Assembly (NCBI GenBank): GCA_020091685.1
Contig: CM034606.1
Location: 19,050,695 to 19,114,694, forward strand
DNA: 64,000 bases
Direction: 5' to 3'
DNA from: Lutjanus erythropterus
Lineage: Eukaryota > Chordata > Actinopteri > Lutjaniformes > Lutjanidae
Position numbers and translations under genes: made by a program. The notes below the pieces were generated by a model that saw only the letters and a list, made by a program, of their open reading frames with translations, was not told the origin of the DNA and did no database searches. Positions 23,241-35,209 of the stretch are shown here, one piece after another. The stretch's first letter is position 1, and each line of letters starts with the position of its first letter.

Positions 23241-24438
23241 TGCATTTAAATCACTACCGATATTTCCACATATCGCCACCTTGGAATTAAAAGCTTCTAC
23301 CTGTGTATTGAGCTTCAAAGGTTTTGTAATTTAAATAGCAAAAATGACACGTAGTTTTAATTAGTTTTAAACCATAAAATTATTGTTAGAACACAGTGCC
23401 TACATGTCTGAGAAAGTTAAAATATTTTCTTTTCCTCTCTTCTGATGTTTTGTTTTATATGTGAAATGTGATTCTGATTCACCAAAATTATTTTGTTGGG
23501 GACAGGAAAGGAAAAAAAAAGATGAATAAAATTATTTATTTATGCATTTTTATTTTGATTGATTTATTTAGTTTGAAAAATAAATGTCATCATTTTATGC
23601 ACCATACTAGATTAAGCGTTTATGATAAAATAAAGACCTAATCGATTTTAAGGCCTAATATATTATCAAATTTAAGACATTTTAATACTTTTTAAAGAAC
23701 TTCACGGAGACAGACAGGCCAGTTCAGTCTTTTTAAATTGTTTAAGAGCTGGCTGAGGACTTTATTTTCATTGTTACCTACCACGTTAGCAAGCTAATGC
23801 TGGCTTCCTAATGTTAGTTTGGCAGTCAGGGTGGAAAATTAACTTAAGCTAATAAATGTGAATATCTACAGCCACTAACAATTAAATGTTCAAATTCACC
23901 ACCCACTCAGCAGCAAATCATTATTCTGGTTCCGAAATCTACCAGCCACTTTCATATTTTACCAACATTTGAAAACCCAAACGTGTCCTTTAGTTCTTGG
24001 CTCTTCTTGTTATGATAAGCTGCCAGACTAACATTGAGAAGCTAGTGTTAGCTGGTTAGCTTGATAGCTAACAATCAAAATAAACTCCTCAGATCTAAAG
24101 CGATTTTCAAAAAGATTGAATTTGCCTTGCCTGAGACTTAATCTTGAGGTTTCTTATAATATTTCTAATTGATTGTCTGTTCAAAGAAGCAGCAACAGAT
24201 TGGTCCTTTTGTGTGCTTTCTAAGTGCTGATTGGCCCACAGTTAGACCCTTACAGGACCAGGTTACAGTTTGTCTTTTTATTTACTACATAAAAAGGCCA
24301 AAACAAGCATACAACTTAAAACAAACAAGCCAACAAACAAAAATACACCTTACATAATGTTTATAAGTTGTCACAGAATAGGACTGACTCAATTTAGACA
24401 AAAATGTCTAGAATCTTCTAATTCCTTTTTGTTTAGAT
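23241..24438. other. AT-rich sequence with a repeat scrap
   Basis: 23610-23735 ('taaagacctaatcgattttaaggcc', 'aatttaagacattttaatac') resembles a dispersed teleost repeat rich in TTAAGACTTTTTAA. No gene is visible. 23770-24080 has several GCTAGC and TTAGC cores without periodicity. Confidence 0.35.
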
Positions 24439-24618
24439 TTTTTTTTTTGGGGGGGGGGGGGGTTTAGCCTTTATTGACAGGACAGCTAGATAGACAGGAG
24501 ATGGGAAAAGACACACAACAAAGGGCCAGAGGCAGGAGTTGAATCCATGGCCACTGCCGAGGGCCAACAGCTTCCGCACGTGGGCCACAATCTCCAACAA
24601 CTGAGCTACTGGCGCGCC
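24439..24618 (-). mobile_element. tRNA-derived SINE (minus strand)
   Basis: On the minus strand the element starts near 24618 with 'ggcgcgccagtagctcagttg'. The A box is complementary to 24598-24608, and a B-box-like 'ggattcaactcc' is complementary to 24535-24546. The tRNA-unrelated body follows and ends in a homopolymer tail seen on the plus strand as ten T then fourteen G (24439-24462). The body text 'gcctttattgacaggacagct' is a common teleost SINE ending. It is longer and better preserved than the copy at 5082-5198. Confidence 0.8.
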
Positions 24619-25794
24619 AGAACCTTATAATTCCAATGTGGTGATATCACTATCTAATCTTGCCATAAAAACTATTCAAACTCTGTAATATTTTAAAAGA
24701 TAGCAGCAACATTGTGAGAATAAGTGTTCAAGGCCCAATATTTCTGTGTTCATTAAAGGCACTGGACACTATAACTTTCTATTTATGTCACTGTCCAATA
24801 CAATGATATTAAAGTCTCCCTCTCAGCTGTATCTGTCTCTTTTCCCAGATCTCCCTCTGGAGTATTGAGAGGTATCGGAGCTCCACTGCTCTCTACTGCG
24901 ACCTTGCTAGTTTCTTTTTTTTGGGGGGGGGTTGGTTGTGTGATTATCGGCAGTTTCTCATCTGGCGCAGGCTCCGCTCATTTGTCATGATTATTGCTGA
25001 GTTCTGGCCTGTCATTGGCTGCAAGAGATCAATGGCTCTGGACTCTCCCTCTGTTGTATGGGCAGGCCAAACAGCCTTTTCTTCGCTAAATGAGGCTTTC
25101 CCTCTATCCATCCATCCTTCCTATCCATACAGCCTTCTTTCTCTCTATCTCTTTCTCTCTCTCCCTCCCGAGTCAGTTCATCAATTTGGTAGTCTATATA
25201 TCTTTTTTTTCCAATCAGCACTGACACAGTGTCTCTCTTTCAGGTATTGAAAATACCAAGCTGTGGAGTCACTGCAACCCATTCTTGAATCGTAAAGGAG
25301 ATTTTCCTGATTTTTCACAACTTCACATACCCACCCTTAATGAGAAACTGCCACAAAATTGTCGTCAAATAAACCAAACTTTTTTTTTGTTAATGAAAAG
25401 ATTTTGTTTTTGAATTGACTTGGCACCTCATGACTTGGTCAGTTGGAGGCTCCTCAATCACACATTAACCATTCTAGCCAAAATAGAAATGTTGCATTAC
25501 TTATTTTGTGTCTTTGGAAAGACAAATGTCTGAAAATGTATGGATGCATGAAAAAGCAGTGACAATTAACTTACATCCTCTAAAGCAGCTATCCCCAAAG
25601 TTAAGAATGTCACTTATTCACCTTTTTGCCGGTAGTTATATGAGAAGATGAGATGAGATGAGATAAGATTGATAACACTCATGTTTGGATGTTAAATATG
25701 AAACTGCAGCTAAGAGCTGGTTACCTTACCTTTAAAACATGGACACAGAGCAAAAATTCATCTACGCTGCATCCATAATCACATACAATGCACC
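24619..25794. other. unique noncoding sequence
   Basis: A T-run with a following G-run lies at 24915-24930. 25110-25180 is pyrimidine-rich (CTTTCTCTCTATCTCTTTCTCTC). A short (GATGA)n array lies at about 25644-25670. A 109-codon plus frame at 24921-25250 runs through the pyrimidine tract and has no domain. No gene is supported. Confidence 0.4.
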
Positions 25795-26200
25795 ACATAC
25801 TATCATTGCACCACTGTACTATCATTAAACATACTTTTGTATAAATAAACAGCAGTATGAATCTTTGCAGACACACTGCTCAGCACATACCACGTCACAT
25901 CCTGACAGTCTCTTTGCCAGGTGGAAAAATGAAACTGTGGTAACCCGAACCAGTGACAAACTAATTTAAAAAATAAATTACGCCTGGTTAAGTGAAAGTA
26001 ATTTAAATGTAAGTTAGGCTTACATTTCAATTGGAGCATCAGCGTTTTGCTGTTGTTGTCAGTACTACATTGCATCGTGGCATATTTATGCTGACATAGT
26101 GTCCAGTGCTTGCATGCTGTAATATTTGCCCCCAAATAGTACACACCTTGTGTATGACTGGTTTCATACTAAGGTTTTGGACACAGAACTTTCTCATTTT
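25795..26200. repeat. probable dispersed repeat
   Basis: Text such as 'gtactacattgcatcgtggcat', 'tgctgacatagtgtccagtgcttgcatgctgtaatatttgcccccaaatagtacacacc'-type blocks and 'gtatgactggtttcatac' is a style I recall from dispersed teleost repeats. The borders are uncertain and no clear inverted repeats or target duplication were found. Confidence 0.4.
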
Positions 26201-27880
26201 TACACTTCAATTTTTTAAACTAATGAGATATAACCTGTTAACTACTGAGCTTTTCAGGTTGGTGGATCACATTTTCTCTACACACCTGAGAGCAGAATTT
26301 AGCTTCCAACTGACTTCTTAGCATAAAACTAAATAAGCGCATTTCCTAAAATGTAGGCGGCTTGAATACTTGATGGTCAGTTATTGTGTATTACTAAACT
26401 CTCACAACAACAACATGTTGTACTAAATTAGCACTCATTTTCTTCATGGACTGAATAAGAAACTTTTCATGTATGGCCTAAGATTTCCAGAGACCAAATA
26501 TATATTTAAAAAAAACTTTTGAAGCATTTGTATTTATTATTTGTTCTAACAGAAAATGATACCACAGTTTGCTGGACAAACATTTTTCTAAGCCAGAGGC
26601 CATGTCTTATTCTGTTTCTCATAAACTCAACACTTGTGCTGTAACTGGAGTCAAAGATCGCATGAATGTCACATGCCTCTGGTAATAACTTCAAAAGTCT
26701 CTGGAAGATTTTTAACCAGAACTAGCAAGATGAACCTCTAACGTCCTCATTAAAACCCATAGACAGTCTCTCAATCAATTTCTACTTCTTCATGCTGCAC
26801 GGGCCCGACAGAGTATAAAGTTCACGAGTGAACATATCATTATATCATGATCTGTAATGATAAGTTCTCGGAATAACTCTTTTTTGATTATGTGAATCAG
26901 TGGTTAGTGGCCCTTTAAATATCACGGTTTATATTTGTAGAAAATGAGAGAGTAATTTAATGTTCAAAGAAGCTACAGAGAACTTTAATTATGTGCCCTT
27001 AATGACGAATAAATTATGGCAAGACTAATTGCTTATGAATGTGAAGACACAGATCATGGCTCCTGCTGCACCACATATACTGAGGCTACAGCAAAGCCAA
27101 GAGTTGTGTTTACTACGTGGTTTCTACCGTACATTATACTGCATTGTGCATTTACTAAGCATTAGGTACGGTTATAAAATACAGCGCCCAGTGCATGTAT
27201 GAGTAAATGCACATCATGAAAATGTCATTAAAATTGTTGTCCATAAATGGGAGTCAAAACCATAATGTAACACCAAGACGACATTAGAAAAGTGACACTG
27301 TCATTATTGAATCTTGACACGCTGCATCAATCATGCGCCATATCAGCATAACATACATGGAGCCCGAGCACAGAGACCCCGCACAACAAAAGCGATTGCT
27401 CTAGTGTGAAAAGCCATTGAGCATACATTGGTGTCAGTAATCAACAGACGGCCCTCTCAGCTCATCCTCATGGGTCATGGAATTAAAGTGCCTTTCACAC
27501 AAGGTCAAGACGGAGCAGACAAGCCTTATTAAATATATTCCACCACTTCATGTCGATGGCGAGGGACGATCCACTACAGTAATTATCAGCCTGCCTTTGT
27601 CTTTGTCACATCACAGGGCTCAAGATCATATGATTTTTTTTTGTGTGTCACTCAGTTTGCATATGTAGTTGGATGCCTAACTGGTCGACGATGAAGAAGC
27701 AGCAATGCAGGGAGTCTGGGACACAGTAGGAGATGTGGTATAGAGTCATACCGACTATAGTTACACGCAGAAGTAGCTCTGCAGATTGTTAACGGCAGCG
27801 CAGAGCTAGTCCGGTGCCACCTGGAGAGTGAGTAGGAGAGCTGATGAGTTTTATCACCTCGCCAAAGCCTTCCTCAGGAA
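26201..27880. other. unique noncoding sequence, regulatory-looking in part
   Basis: No gene is seen. 26890-27500 is high-complexity DNA with many ATTA cores ('ctttaattatgtgcccttaatgacg', 'aagactaattgcttatg') and may be conserved. The plus frame at 27477-27668 has no support. Confidence 0.35.
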
Positions 27881-28480
27881 CTTCTAATTGACGGCTGGGC
27901 CTGTTCCTCTGTCCCACACAATTTCCTGTCATGCCTCTCTTGCTGCCACACAGCTCTCACTGCTCGTACCCCCGGTTTTCCACCTCCCCTCCTCCGTCAG
28001 CCTATCCCTCACTCTTTTTCTCCCTCTACCTTTGTTTTCACCCGTATCCGTTCTCCATCTCCTCTCCTTTCTCCCGTTCCCGCCGCGCCTTGGCTTGGCT
28101 GAGCAGGCCTGACAGGCGGATTCCTTTGCTTTTCGCCGTATTAAAGCCACTTTCTTGCTCTGACAGCCTGCTCTCTCCTGCCACCTCATAGCTCTGGCTT
28201 CACACTTCTCTGGGCAGCCACTGCCTCTTGACAGACCACTGTCACTTCCCATCATGCTCTCTGCTGATCGCGCCTCCCTCCTCCGCCGCTCTGACACCCC
28301 CCATACCCACCCAACCCCTCCTCGGCAAGCGTGCGCGAGCCCACTTCCATACCAGTGCAATTATTTTTTTGACAAGCCATCCATCAGCCTTAACTTTAAA
28401 AGCACTCTCCACTGATATCCATTGTTAAGCCCCCCTTTGCAGCTCCTGCCTTCTCCCTCCAGATAGAGCTTGCATGAGAG
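27881..28480. other. GC-richer pyrimidine tract
   Basis: 27960-28090 is dominated by C and T, so a 143-codon minus frame (28360-27929) and overlapping plus frames stay open together. The minus product would be rich in Arg, Gly and Ser without a domain. I regard all of these as artefacts. CpG content is slightly higher than in the surroundings but not island-like. Confidence 0.4.
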
Positions 28481-29600
28481 AGTATGATATCAGACATCAC
28501 CAAACCTACCAAACCATGTAAATTTACTTTGTTCTCGGCTATGTTTCCAATTTCACGTCCAATTTTTCGGTACATTATGCGTAGTTGTTGTGCCTAATAC
28601 AATGTTGTCAAAACCCATTAGAGTTTGCTCCCTTAGTCTCCTCTGAAAAACAAGTTACGATTGGTATTCTATACATGTGAGGCGCTGTCTGCAGTTGAAT
28701 CTTATTAAAATTATCTGTTCAATTCTCACGTTCTCCGGTCAGCGCAATTTGCAGGCATTAGCAAAGACACATATGAAAATGTCAGCATGTCAACTAATAA
28801 CAACGAAAGCAAAGGGAGTGCATCGCTGCGAGTCAATAACGCTGCCTTGCTGGTGACACAAATTTGATGGTAATCTAAGAAAATGAATAAGGAGGAAAAG
28901 CTCGGCGCTGTTTGAATGGGAATCTTGTCCTGTGTTGAATCATTTGGCACTCTTCCACTTGGCCTACATCTTAGCCTTGCAGTAAGAAAAAAAAGGGGGG
29001 CACGACAACAAAGTGCTCTCCCATCACTGCTGTCTGGTGCGCTCAAACAGCACACATTACATGTGCATGATGAATTGGCTGCATTATGCACAGCTCAAAT
29101 GACTGTTCTCTTCATCTGACCAATGCCTTCGTTTGAACAATATGATGCTGTGAGCAGACACTGAATGCGGCTGCTGAGGCCCCAAAAGTACAATTAAAAA
29201 CATTCTCAGCAGCTTCCTGCCATGAATATTGCAACTTATGGACTGTATATTCTACATAACCTAATGAACCAGCTGTTTAAATGTCACAAGAAAGAGTTTA
29301 CGGATCAGACATGGTTATGTTGCTGCTATAATGCCAATCTACTGTGGAAGATATGAAAATAATAATCAATATGCAGTGTAATTAATTTAGCAACCTATTA
29401 ACTTGTGGAGCTCATTAGACAGAAGGGGCAAGCATGGGGGAAAAGGAACAAAAAGTCTATAATGCCAATGGTGGCCATCTGAGGGGCAGGGGCAAAATAA
29501 AAAAATAAAAAAAGGTACCAGCTGTGTGCACCAGGGAACCAGCACAGCCAAAGTCATGATGCAGTCATGGTGAAACAGTTCAGTGAGGGCCCGGCATTAT
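28481..29600. other. unique noncoding sequence
   Basis: High-complexity sequence with no recognised repeat or gene. 28480-28970 has the texture of conserved noncoding DNA (non-repetitive, with few homopolymers). 29380-29600 leads into the minisatellite. Confidence 0.35.
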
Positions 29601-29964
29601 GTTTTCCCCACTGGAAGGGCACCCTGAGGGCACTTAACCACATTTTTCCACTGGTATGCTCCCTTGAGGTCTATTTCATCATGTTTTCAGGATAAGGAGG
29701 ACACCCTAGAGGGCACGTTACCAAGTTATTTCCAAATGAAAGGTAGCCTAGAGGAAATTAACCATATTTCTCCACTAGAAGAGCACCAGAGGGCATTTAA
29801 TCATGTTTTCTGAATTGGAAGGGCACCTTAGAGGACACTTTACTATGTTTCTTCCACTGGAAGGGCAACCTCAGGGGCACTTTAACACGTTTTCTCCAAT
29901 GGAAGGGCATCCTGGAGTGCAGTTTATCATGTTTTATCTACCACAAGGGCATCCAATTGAGCAA
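29601..29964 (+). repeat. 42-bp minisatellite, about nine units
   Basis: The consensus unit is roughly GTTTTCTCCACTGGAAGGGC followed by ACCCTAGAGGGCACTTTAATCAT. Units 6, 7 and 8 (29805-29846, 29847-29888, 29889-29930) are exactly 42 bp, and earlier units vary from 39 to 42 bp. Because 42 is a multiple of three, the last units read as a 14-residue repeat (MFSELEGHLRGHFT, MFLPLEGQPQGHFN, and so on). The unit divergence points to an old array. I recall similar arrays elsewhere in teleost genomes, sometimes predicted as proteins; I do not think this one is a gene. Confidence 0.9.
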
Positions 29965-30189
29965 TCTCCCCCTCCCCACCTTGAGGCTATCAGCGATGTC
30001 AGTGAGTTCAACGCTTACGTGACACAATGCAGGTTATGCACTCCAAACTAAAATAAAATGGGTTTGGGCCAAAGGACTGCACAATTTCAGCAGTACTTCA
30101 TAAAGAATATTGAAGACAGGCAAATAAGAAGTGACACAATTGCTATAGCAGCACAATGGAGCTTTGCTGCCACACTACAGAATCACTCA
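29965..30189. other. unique noncoding sequence
   Basis: Nothing gene-like was found between the minisatellite and the regulatory-looking region that follows. Confidence 0.4.
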
Positions 30190-30700
30190 GCCGAGTGAGT
30201 TTGTAAACTTTAGGCCAATTGCATTCAAAAGCCACCCTTCAACAAACAGGAAACACAATTAACAAGCTGATATCAGCGTGTGTCTGGCTGACTTAATGAA
30301 TATCAAATTATACACAAACACTTATAAATCATCATTATCCTCCAAATCTTAATTGATCCCACAATTAAACATGACAAATGCTACGTATGGCAAGTCCTGA
30401 CTTTATTCCTTCCCTATAAGGGACTATTTATCTTTCTCCTTTTCTAGTGCGTCATAGCTAATTTCACATCGCGTGTGCTGCTAATTAACAGGGACAGACA
30501 GACAATTTTAGTGCAAGGTAATTTCTTTTGTTTACAGCAGGGAGCCTTCTGTTTCGAATAATTTCCGAGGCTCTCAGGAACTCTATTTTGCTCCTAATGG
30601 TATCTATTTCAACCTTCCCTTAAGTTTTGGACTGCTGATTTCCTTGTTGTCAATTTTCTCTAATAATTATGTGCAGCATTTTAAGTGTACTCCAATAATA
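30190..30700. promoter_or_regulatory. candidate conserved noncoding region
   Basis: This repeat-free stretch is crowded with homeodomain-type cores: 'cttaattgatccc', 'acaattaaac', and 'gctaattaacagg' with TAATTA at 30482-30487. It also carries a near-palindromic 'tccctataaggga' at about 30411-30423. Neither strand looks coding. The enhancer call is inference from texture. Confidence 0.3.
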
Positions 30701-31059
30701 AGAGTTTGTTATTCAAACCTGTTACAGAAAAGCAAATCTAGTATCAATATAAAGAGATGTTCTTTTAACAGTGATGAAATTCAGCGCACATAAATTAATT
30801 ACATTCTTGCAGGAGTGTAGGCGTTTGATTGTTCATGCATGTGAATGTTTCTGTGTGTACGGGTGCGTGCGTGTGCTGACATGTTTATTTCAGCTGTGTT
30901 GTGTTTACACCTTGTGCAGATGCTGAGTCTAATGCACTGCAGGCACCTGCCACTGACGGTGGCCCTGACAGCTCTGGTCCCAGCAAAGCGAAGCAAGGCA
31001 CCAGCATATGGTTATCAATGATCCAGATGGCTCCTGCTTGTCTCTAGACTGACAACTTT
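30701..31059. other. unique noncoding sequence
   Basis: Ordinary sequence with a degenerate TG/CG run at 30850-30880. No gene is seen. Confidence 0.4.
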
Positions 31060-31470
31060 GCTCCTCCATTATCAAACACTAGTAATTAACCATAATCAAG
31101 TAGGTGTTAATTAGACATAATGAAACAATTTCTGTTTAGTCAGAGCCTACTATTTGCCAATTACTTGTAATTATATCCACTAAGCACTTCAGTGTAATCT
31201 CTGCCAGTCAAGCAGCAGGGCTGTGTGTGTTTGCTAGACTGAAGAGCCTTTTGTTTTGTCTAAAAATTTGGCAGATTTAAACCTGCAGCCCTCTGATTGG
31301 CCAGCCTGTCATAGCTGCCTGAGGTGGGAACAAAGGGAGCGTCATACTTCTTGGTGACAGCGCCAGGAAAGTTTGTCATTCCCAGGAGAGGATGGCTGTT
31401 AATCAGAGCGACCCTTGACCCCAACCCACGGGTCTCTAGCACCCACCGCTGGTCGTACACACCTGGAAGC
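31060..31470. promoter_or_regulatory. candidate conserved noncoding region
   Basis: 31075-31190 carries many TAATTA and ATTA sites ('agtaattaacc', 'gttaattagac', 'gtaattatatcc'). 31290-31470 is GC-richer and open in one frame on each strand (plus 31324-31593, minus 31460-31260). Open frames on both strands with no homology are more likely chance than an exon. An inverted CCAAT core (GATTGG) lies at about 31295. Confidence 0.25.
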
Positions 31471-32069
31471 GATGCATGTTTTCTGGGGGAAATTAAAGCT
31501 GTAAATTCGCTTAGTGGAGATCAGAGAAGAAATACAGCTCAGAAAGGAGGAGGGACAAGTAAAAAAGATAAAAGCCGGGAAGAAGGGAGTTAAAAGGAGA
31601 CAAAGTTTGAGAAATAACAAAGTGAGAAGGAGACAGAAGTGACAAAATGCTCATGGAAGAGGAGTGAGGGAGAAAGTTGCTTTTGGCAGACTGACACTGA
31701 AGTGAACTGGTGATACTGGATGTCTCAGTACACATGTGGAAAACAGTGAGACTGTTCTGAGAGGTGAGAGTTTAACTTAGACAAGAATTAATGATGAAAA
31801 ATAAAGGGATGGAAAATATCAGTGTATTATGTTATGAGGTTATGAGTATGAGCATGAAAGCCTGTGATACATCCCAAAATTCCTCTATTGACGATTAACT
31901 CAACTGATGTGCGAATTGTAAAGGACTGGGCATCTAAAAACTGGTGCCAAACTGCTAAATTAAAAAATAATAAATTATATCTTTTGGCATCTGTACAAAG
32001 AATATGCTTTTTAGATACTTTAATTTGTGGGACATTTAATGTTTAAGAGTCTGATGTTGTTTTAACACA
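31471..32069. other. unique noncoding sequence
   Basis: 31500-31680 is purine-rich (GGAGG, AGAGAA). No gene and no recognised repeat were found. Confidence 0.4.
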
Positions 32070-32360
32070 AGTTGGGTCAATCAAACAATTAATCGATCGA
32101 AAGAAAATTAATATTAGTATATTTTGATAACAGATTAATTGTTTAATTTTCCAGGCAAAACATTTGCTGGTTCCAGCTTCTTAACTGGAAGGATTTGCTG
32201 CATTTCTTTGTCATTTAGACAGAAGTCTTTAGGTTTTGGACTGTTTGGACAACAGAAGCATTTTGAAGACATCAGTTTGGCCTGTGGGAAACTGTGATGA
32301 GCATTTTTCACTTTTTTTTTTTTTACATTTTATAGACCAACAAACAATTAATCATGAAAA
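32070..32360 (-). mobile_element. hAT-like miniature element fragment
   Basis: The landmarks 'aacaattaatcgatcgaaag', 'aacatttgctggttccagcttctt', 'tttggactgtttggacaac' and 'gtgggaaactgtgatgagcat' are typical of a teleost family bounded by 'taattgttgcagccct'-type ends. It shares the theme with 56945-57358. Both termini are too worn to show a target duplication. Confidence 0.55.
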
Positions 32361-32545
32361 TACTCTGTTTGATAGAACATCATGTTGTTGAGTGGTGTTG
32401 CATTTAGCTCCATAATGACTGCTCTCTGTATGAAGTCTGAGCAACTAAATGTGTAGGCCACTCCAGAGGATTACTGGCTGGGGTTTAGAGTCAGTTGGCT
32501 GTTTTTTCACTACTGAACACGTACTGGACTTGAAGATGTTTGACA

Positions 32546-32784
32546 TTTTTTCCGCCAAGGCTAAATGCCCTATCTTGCAATGTTAATGAAAGTGAACATT
32601 AATTTGTGTATCTGCCTCGTGATTTGGCAGATCCCCTCCAAAATTTAAAGGGTTCCTCTTTGGCCCATGCTACACCCTTCCGCCAAGTTTCATGAAAATC
32701 GGACCGGTAGTTTTTCTGCAATCCTGTTGACAAACAGACAAACAAACGGCACGGAAAACATAACGTCCTTGGCGGAGGTAATAA
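32546..32784. mobile_element. miniature element with CCGCCAAGG inverted ends
   Basis: The left end carries CCGCCAAGG (32552-32560) and the right end CCTTGGCGG (32767-32775), perfect 9-bp inverted repeats with further partial pairing outside. Inside is 'cacccttccgccaagtttcatg' followed by 'ggaccggtagtttttctgcaatcctg', a text I recall as widely dispersed in fish and invertebrates. The superfamily is unknown to me. It has no coding frame. Confidence 0.65.
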
Positions 32785-33494
32785 TTGGTCTTCTTAACAA
32801 ATAACTGTTGTAGCCATTGCATCAAATCTAATAGGAAAGATAAAAACAATAAAAAAGAAACTCAAGGTAATGCATTCAGTGTAGTGCCTGTGTTGTTCAG
32901 TCTTTGTTTAGCAAAGACCTGTGTGGCAGCTTCATCAAAACCAATACCATACGAGAGCTCCAATATGGTTGTTATTCAAACTGATGACAAAAACATAGGG
33001 AGGCAAAGCCTGCCATGATACTATTGGACACGGCCATGTAATTCAATATCAGATAAAATCCTTTATGAAGACAGGATATGACATTCCTGTTATTATTTGC
33101 CTGATAGAGGAATGGGTTTTCATCTTTTTTTTTTCTTCAGATGGGGGAATAATTGCTTTTCTCCCTGGGCCAGCGCTGGATTGATATATGTGCCTTCACA
33201 GCATGTCAGCAACAGAGTCAAAATGCTGAGATGGAATCAAAAGAAGACACAAGACAAATTAGACAATAATAGTAATGCAAATATATTAATAATACTGCCA
33301 ATGATTATGTGTAACATCACTGAGGTTGCTACAAAAACTGTGGTTGTTTTTTTTAAAGTTAAGGGGATTATTATGGGGCAATGTGGGTCGGCACTGAAGA
33401 AGTAAACAGCACGAAAGTTAAGCCATGTATTCCTGTGGACAGGGTCAGCAGAAAAATATATTTTAGCCACTTAAAACAGGTCCAGCTAAAAAAA
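32785..33494. other. unique noncoding sequence
   Basis: No gene is seen. The open frames at 32785-33018 and 33097-33405 show no domain. Confidence 0.4.
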
Positions 33495-33649
33495 TGTAGT
33501 ATCAGTTGAAGTGCACGTCATATTTAGAATATATTTTATTATCTTAGCGGTCTGACAGTCTTGTCCAATGGGAAACTGCTGTTATATAAGCCAAGTATTG
33601 TTCGCTTCAAACCAATATAACCAATCTTCAGATAATCCAAACTATCCCT
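33495..33649 (+). mobile_element. half copy of the fold-back TTAA element
   Basis: It begins with 'gtagtatcagttgaagtg' and 'catatttagaatat', matching the left arm of 49115-49340 ('gagtatcagtgtaagtgg', 'ctatatttagaatatt'). It goes on through 'tctgacag' and 'aagccaagtattgttcgcttcaaacc'. The right end is CTATCCCT followed by TTAA at 33650-33653, the same terminus as at 49743-49754. Only one arm is present, so it cannot fold back on itself. Confidence 0.55.
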
Positions 33650-33653
33650 TTAA

Positions 33654-35056
33654 GATTCCGACTTTCTAAACTGAGATTTAGCTGACATTTAAAGGATACA
33701 ATCAAAGCTAACTGTACTTAAAAGCTATTATCCCCAATAACAAAATATTTACATTGGAACAAGGATGATAATTATAAGCTATCTGGGTAAATTTCATGTG
33801 GGATATAATAAGATAGGCCTGTTTAGTTCTGTATGGACAATAAGCAGCTGACAAAACTTTCTACAAAGGCTACTCTGTTTAGCAAGCTGCAGAAATCATA
33901 TCCTAACTTAAATAAAGAACGGTATTTAAGCTAACGTTAAACAACCTCCACAGTGTGTAGCCAACCATGCTCAAAACCCATATGTATGTTTTTTAACTAA
34001 TCTGTCATCTTTGCTGGCGGGGTGTCTAAATCCAAATTCCACACAAGTCCACTGTAAATTTGAGTGTCACCGAAGTCGTCCTAATTAAAGAGGAGCGTAG
34101 CTGTAAAAGAACCCGTTTGTGTGCGGAGTTAGTCATTTCTCTAAAGAGGCATCAACAACACTGTAAATAAGTCATTTACAGTGAGCCGGTAATCAGAGGC
34201 CATAACCCAGGACCAGCCCTCACCCATAATTACTGCGGTCCAGCGTAATCAACAGCACATCATCTGCTACGTGCTGGAAAACTACTCACACTTAACTCCA
34301 CCCTGCAACACAACACTGTCTCCCAAAGACCGAGGACACAGCCACCCAGTGTGTGTGTAAATATATAAATGTGTTAACTTCAGAGAAAAGGAGCTATACT
34401 TAGACACCCAACTTTATCTAACGTAATGTTGTCAGTAACTGTAATGAAACAGATGAAAGAAAGATTAATTGAGTGTGTACCGAGTTACAAAAACAAATCA
34501 ACCCTCACACGCTGTTATGTTGCACACTTTTATATATGGCCTCTCCATGATGTTAAACATCTTAATTTGTTTGTTTGTTGAAATCTTTTGACACGTATCT
34601 CAAGACAAAAACATAACTACTGCGTTGTGCCTTGACCCCCATATCAATTAACAAATATACTGTATTTTATCTTAGGAGATGAGTCACATAAGTGACATCA
34701 CCATGACAACTGAGCAACTCAGTTTGCTGAGGACACTGTGTGGTTGAAAGTTTGAGAAACAAGAATCCACAACAAATAAGCTGGATCTTATTTGGATCTA
34801 TTTTTTTCATCAAGCTCCTGTTCTTCAAGAGCAAAAATGAACCTTCAAGTTCATAGTTCTTCCAAGTTCTGCTGCTGGGTACGCTCATGAAAGTAAACCA
34901 GCAACAAACTATTAAATCAAACTCCATTACAGTCCTTAATGTTATCAGAAACATTACAAAGTTCTACATGTATAGGTGACAAAAATGTTTAAGCTGTGCA
35001 AGACTTTTTATGGAAGTTCAAATTTGGTTATTTCTAGATAACCATTGATCAGGAGT
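33654..35056. other. unique noncoding sequence
   Basis: No gene and no recognised repeat were found. Minus frames here (for example 34954-34667) have no domain. Confidence 0.4.
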
Positions 35057-35064
35057 AACATACC

Positions 35065-35209
35065 CAGGGGCGCCGCCAGGGGGGGAAAAGTTAGGACGAT
35101 TCTAAGGGCACGGGCCTGACAGGGGGCCCTTTGAGGGCTATCAATATTATTTTAACAGTATTATCTATCTAATCTTTCAGGGGGCCCAACATTTCTGGCG
35201 GCGCCCCTT
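35065..35209. mobile_element. 145-bp hAT miniature element with 7/8 target duplication
   Basis: It begins CAGGGGCGCCGCCAG and ends CTGGCGGCGCCCCTT, giving almost perfect inverted repeats of 15 bp. The flanking 8-mers are AACATACC (35057-35064) and TACATACC (35210-35217), matching at seven of eight positions. These are hAT-type ends and duplication size. The interior contains 'gggcccaacatttctggcgg'. No transposase is encoded. Confidence 0.85.

Noticed and set aside
27929-28360. A 143-codon minus-strand open frame
   Set aside because: It lies in a pyrimidine-rich tract where several frames are open together; the product is low-complexity Arg/Gly/Ser.
31260-31593. Protein-like frames on both strands
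   Set aside because: Two opposing open frames of similar length without homology are best explained by local base composition.
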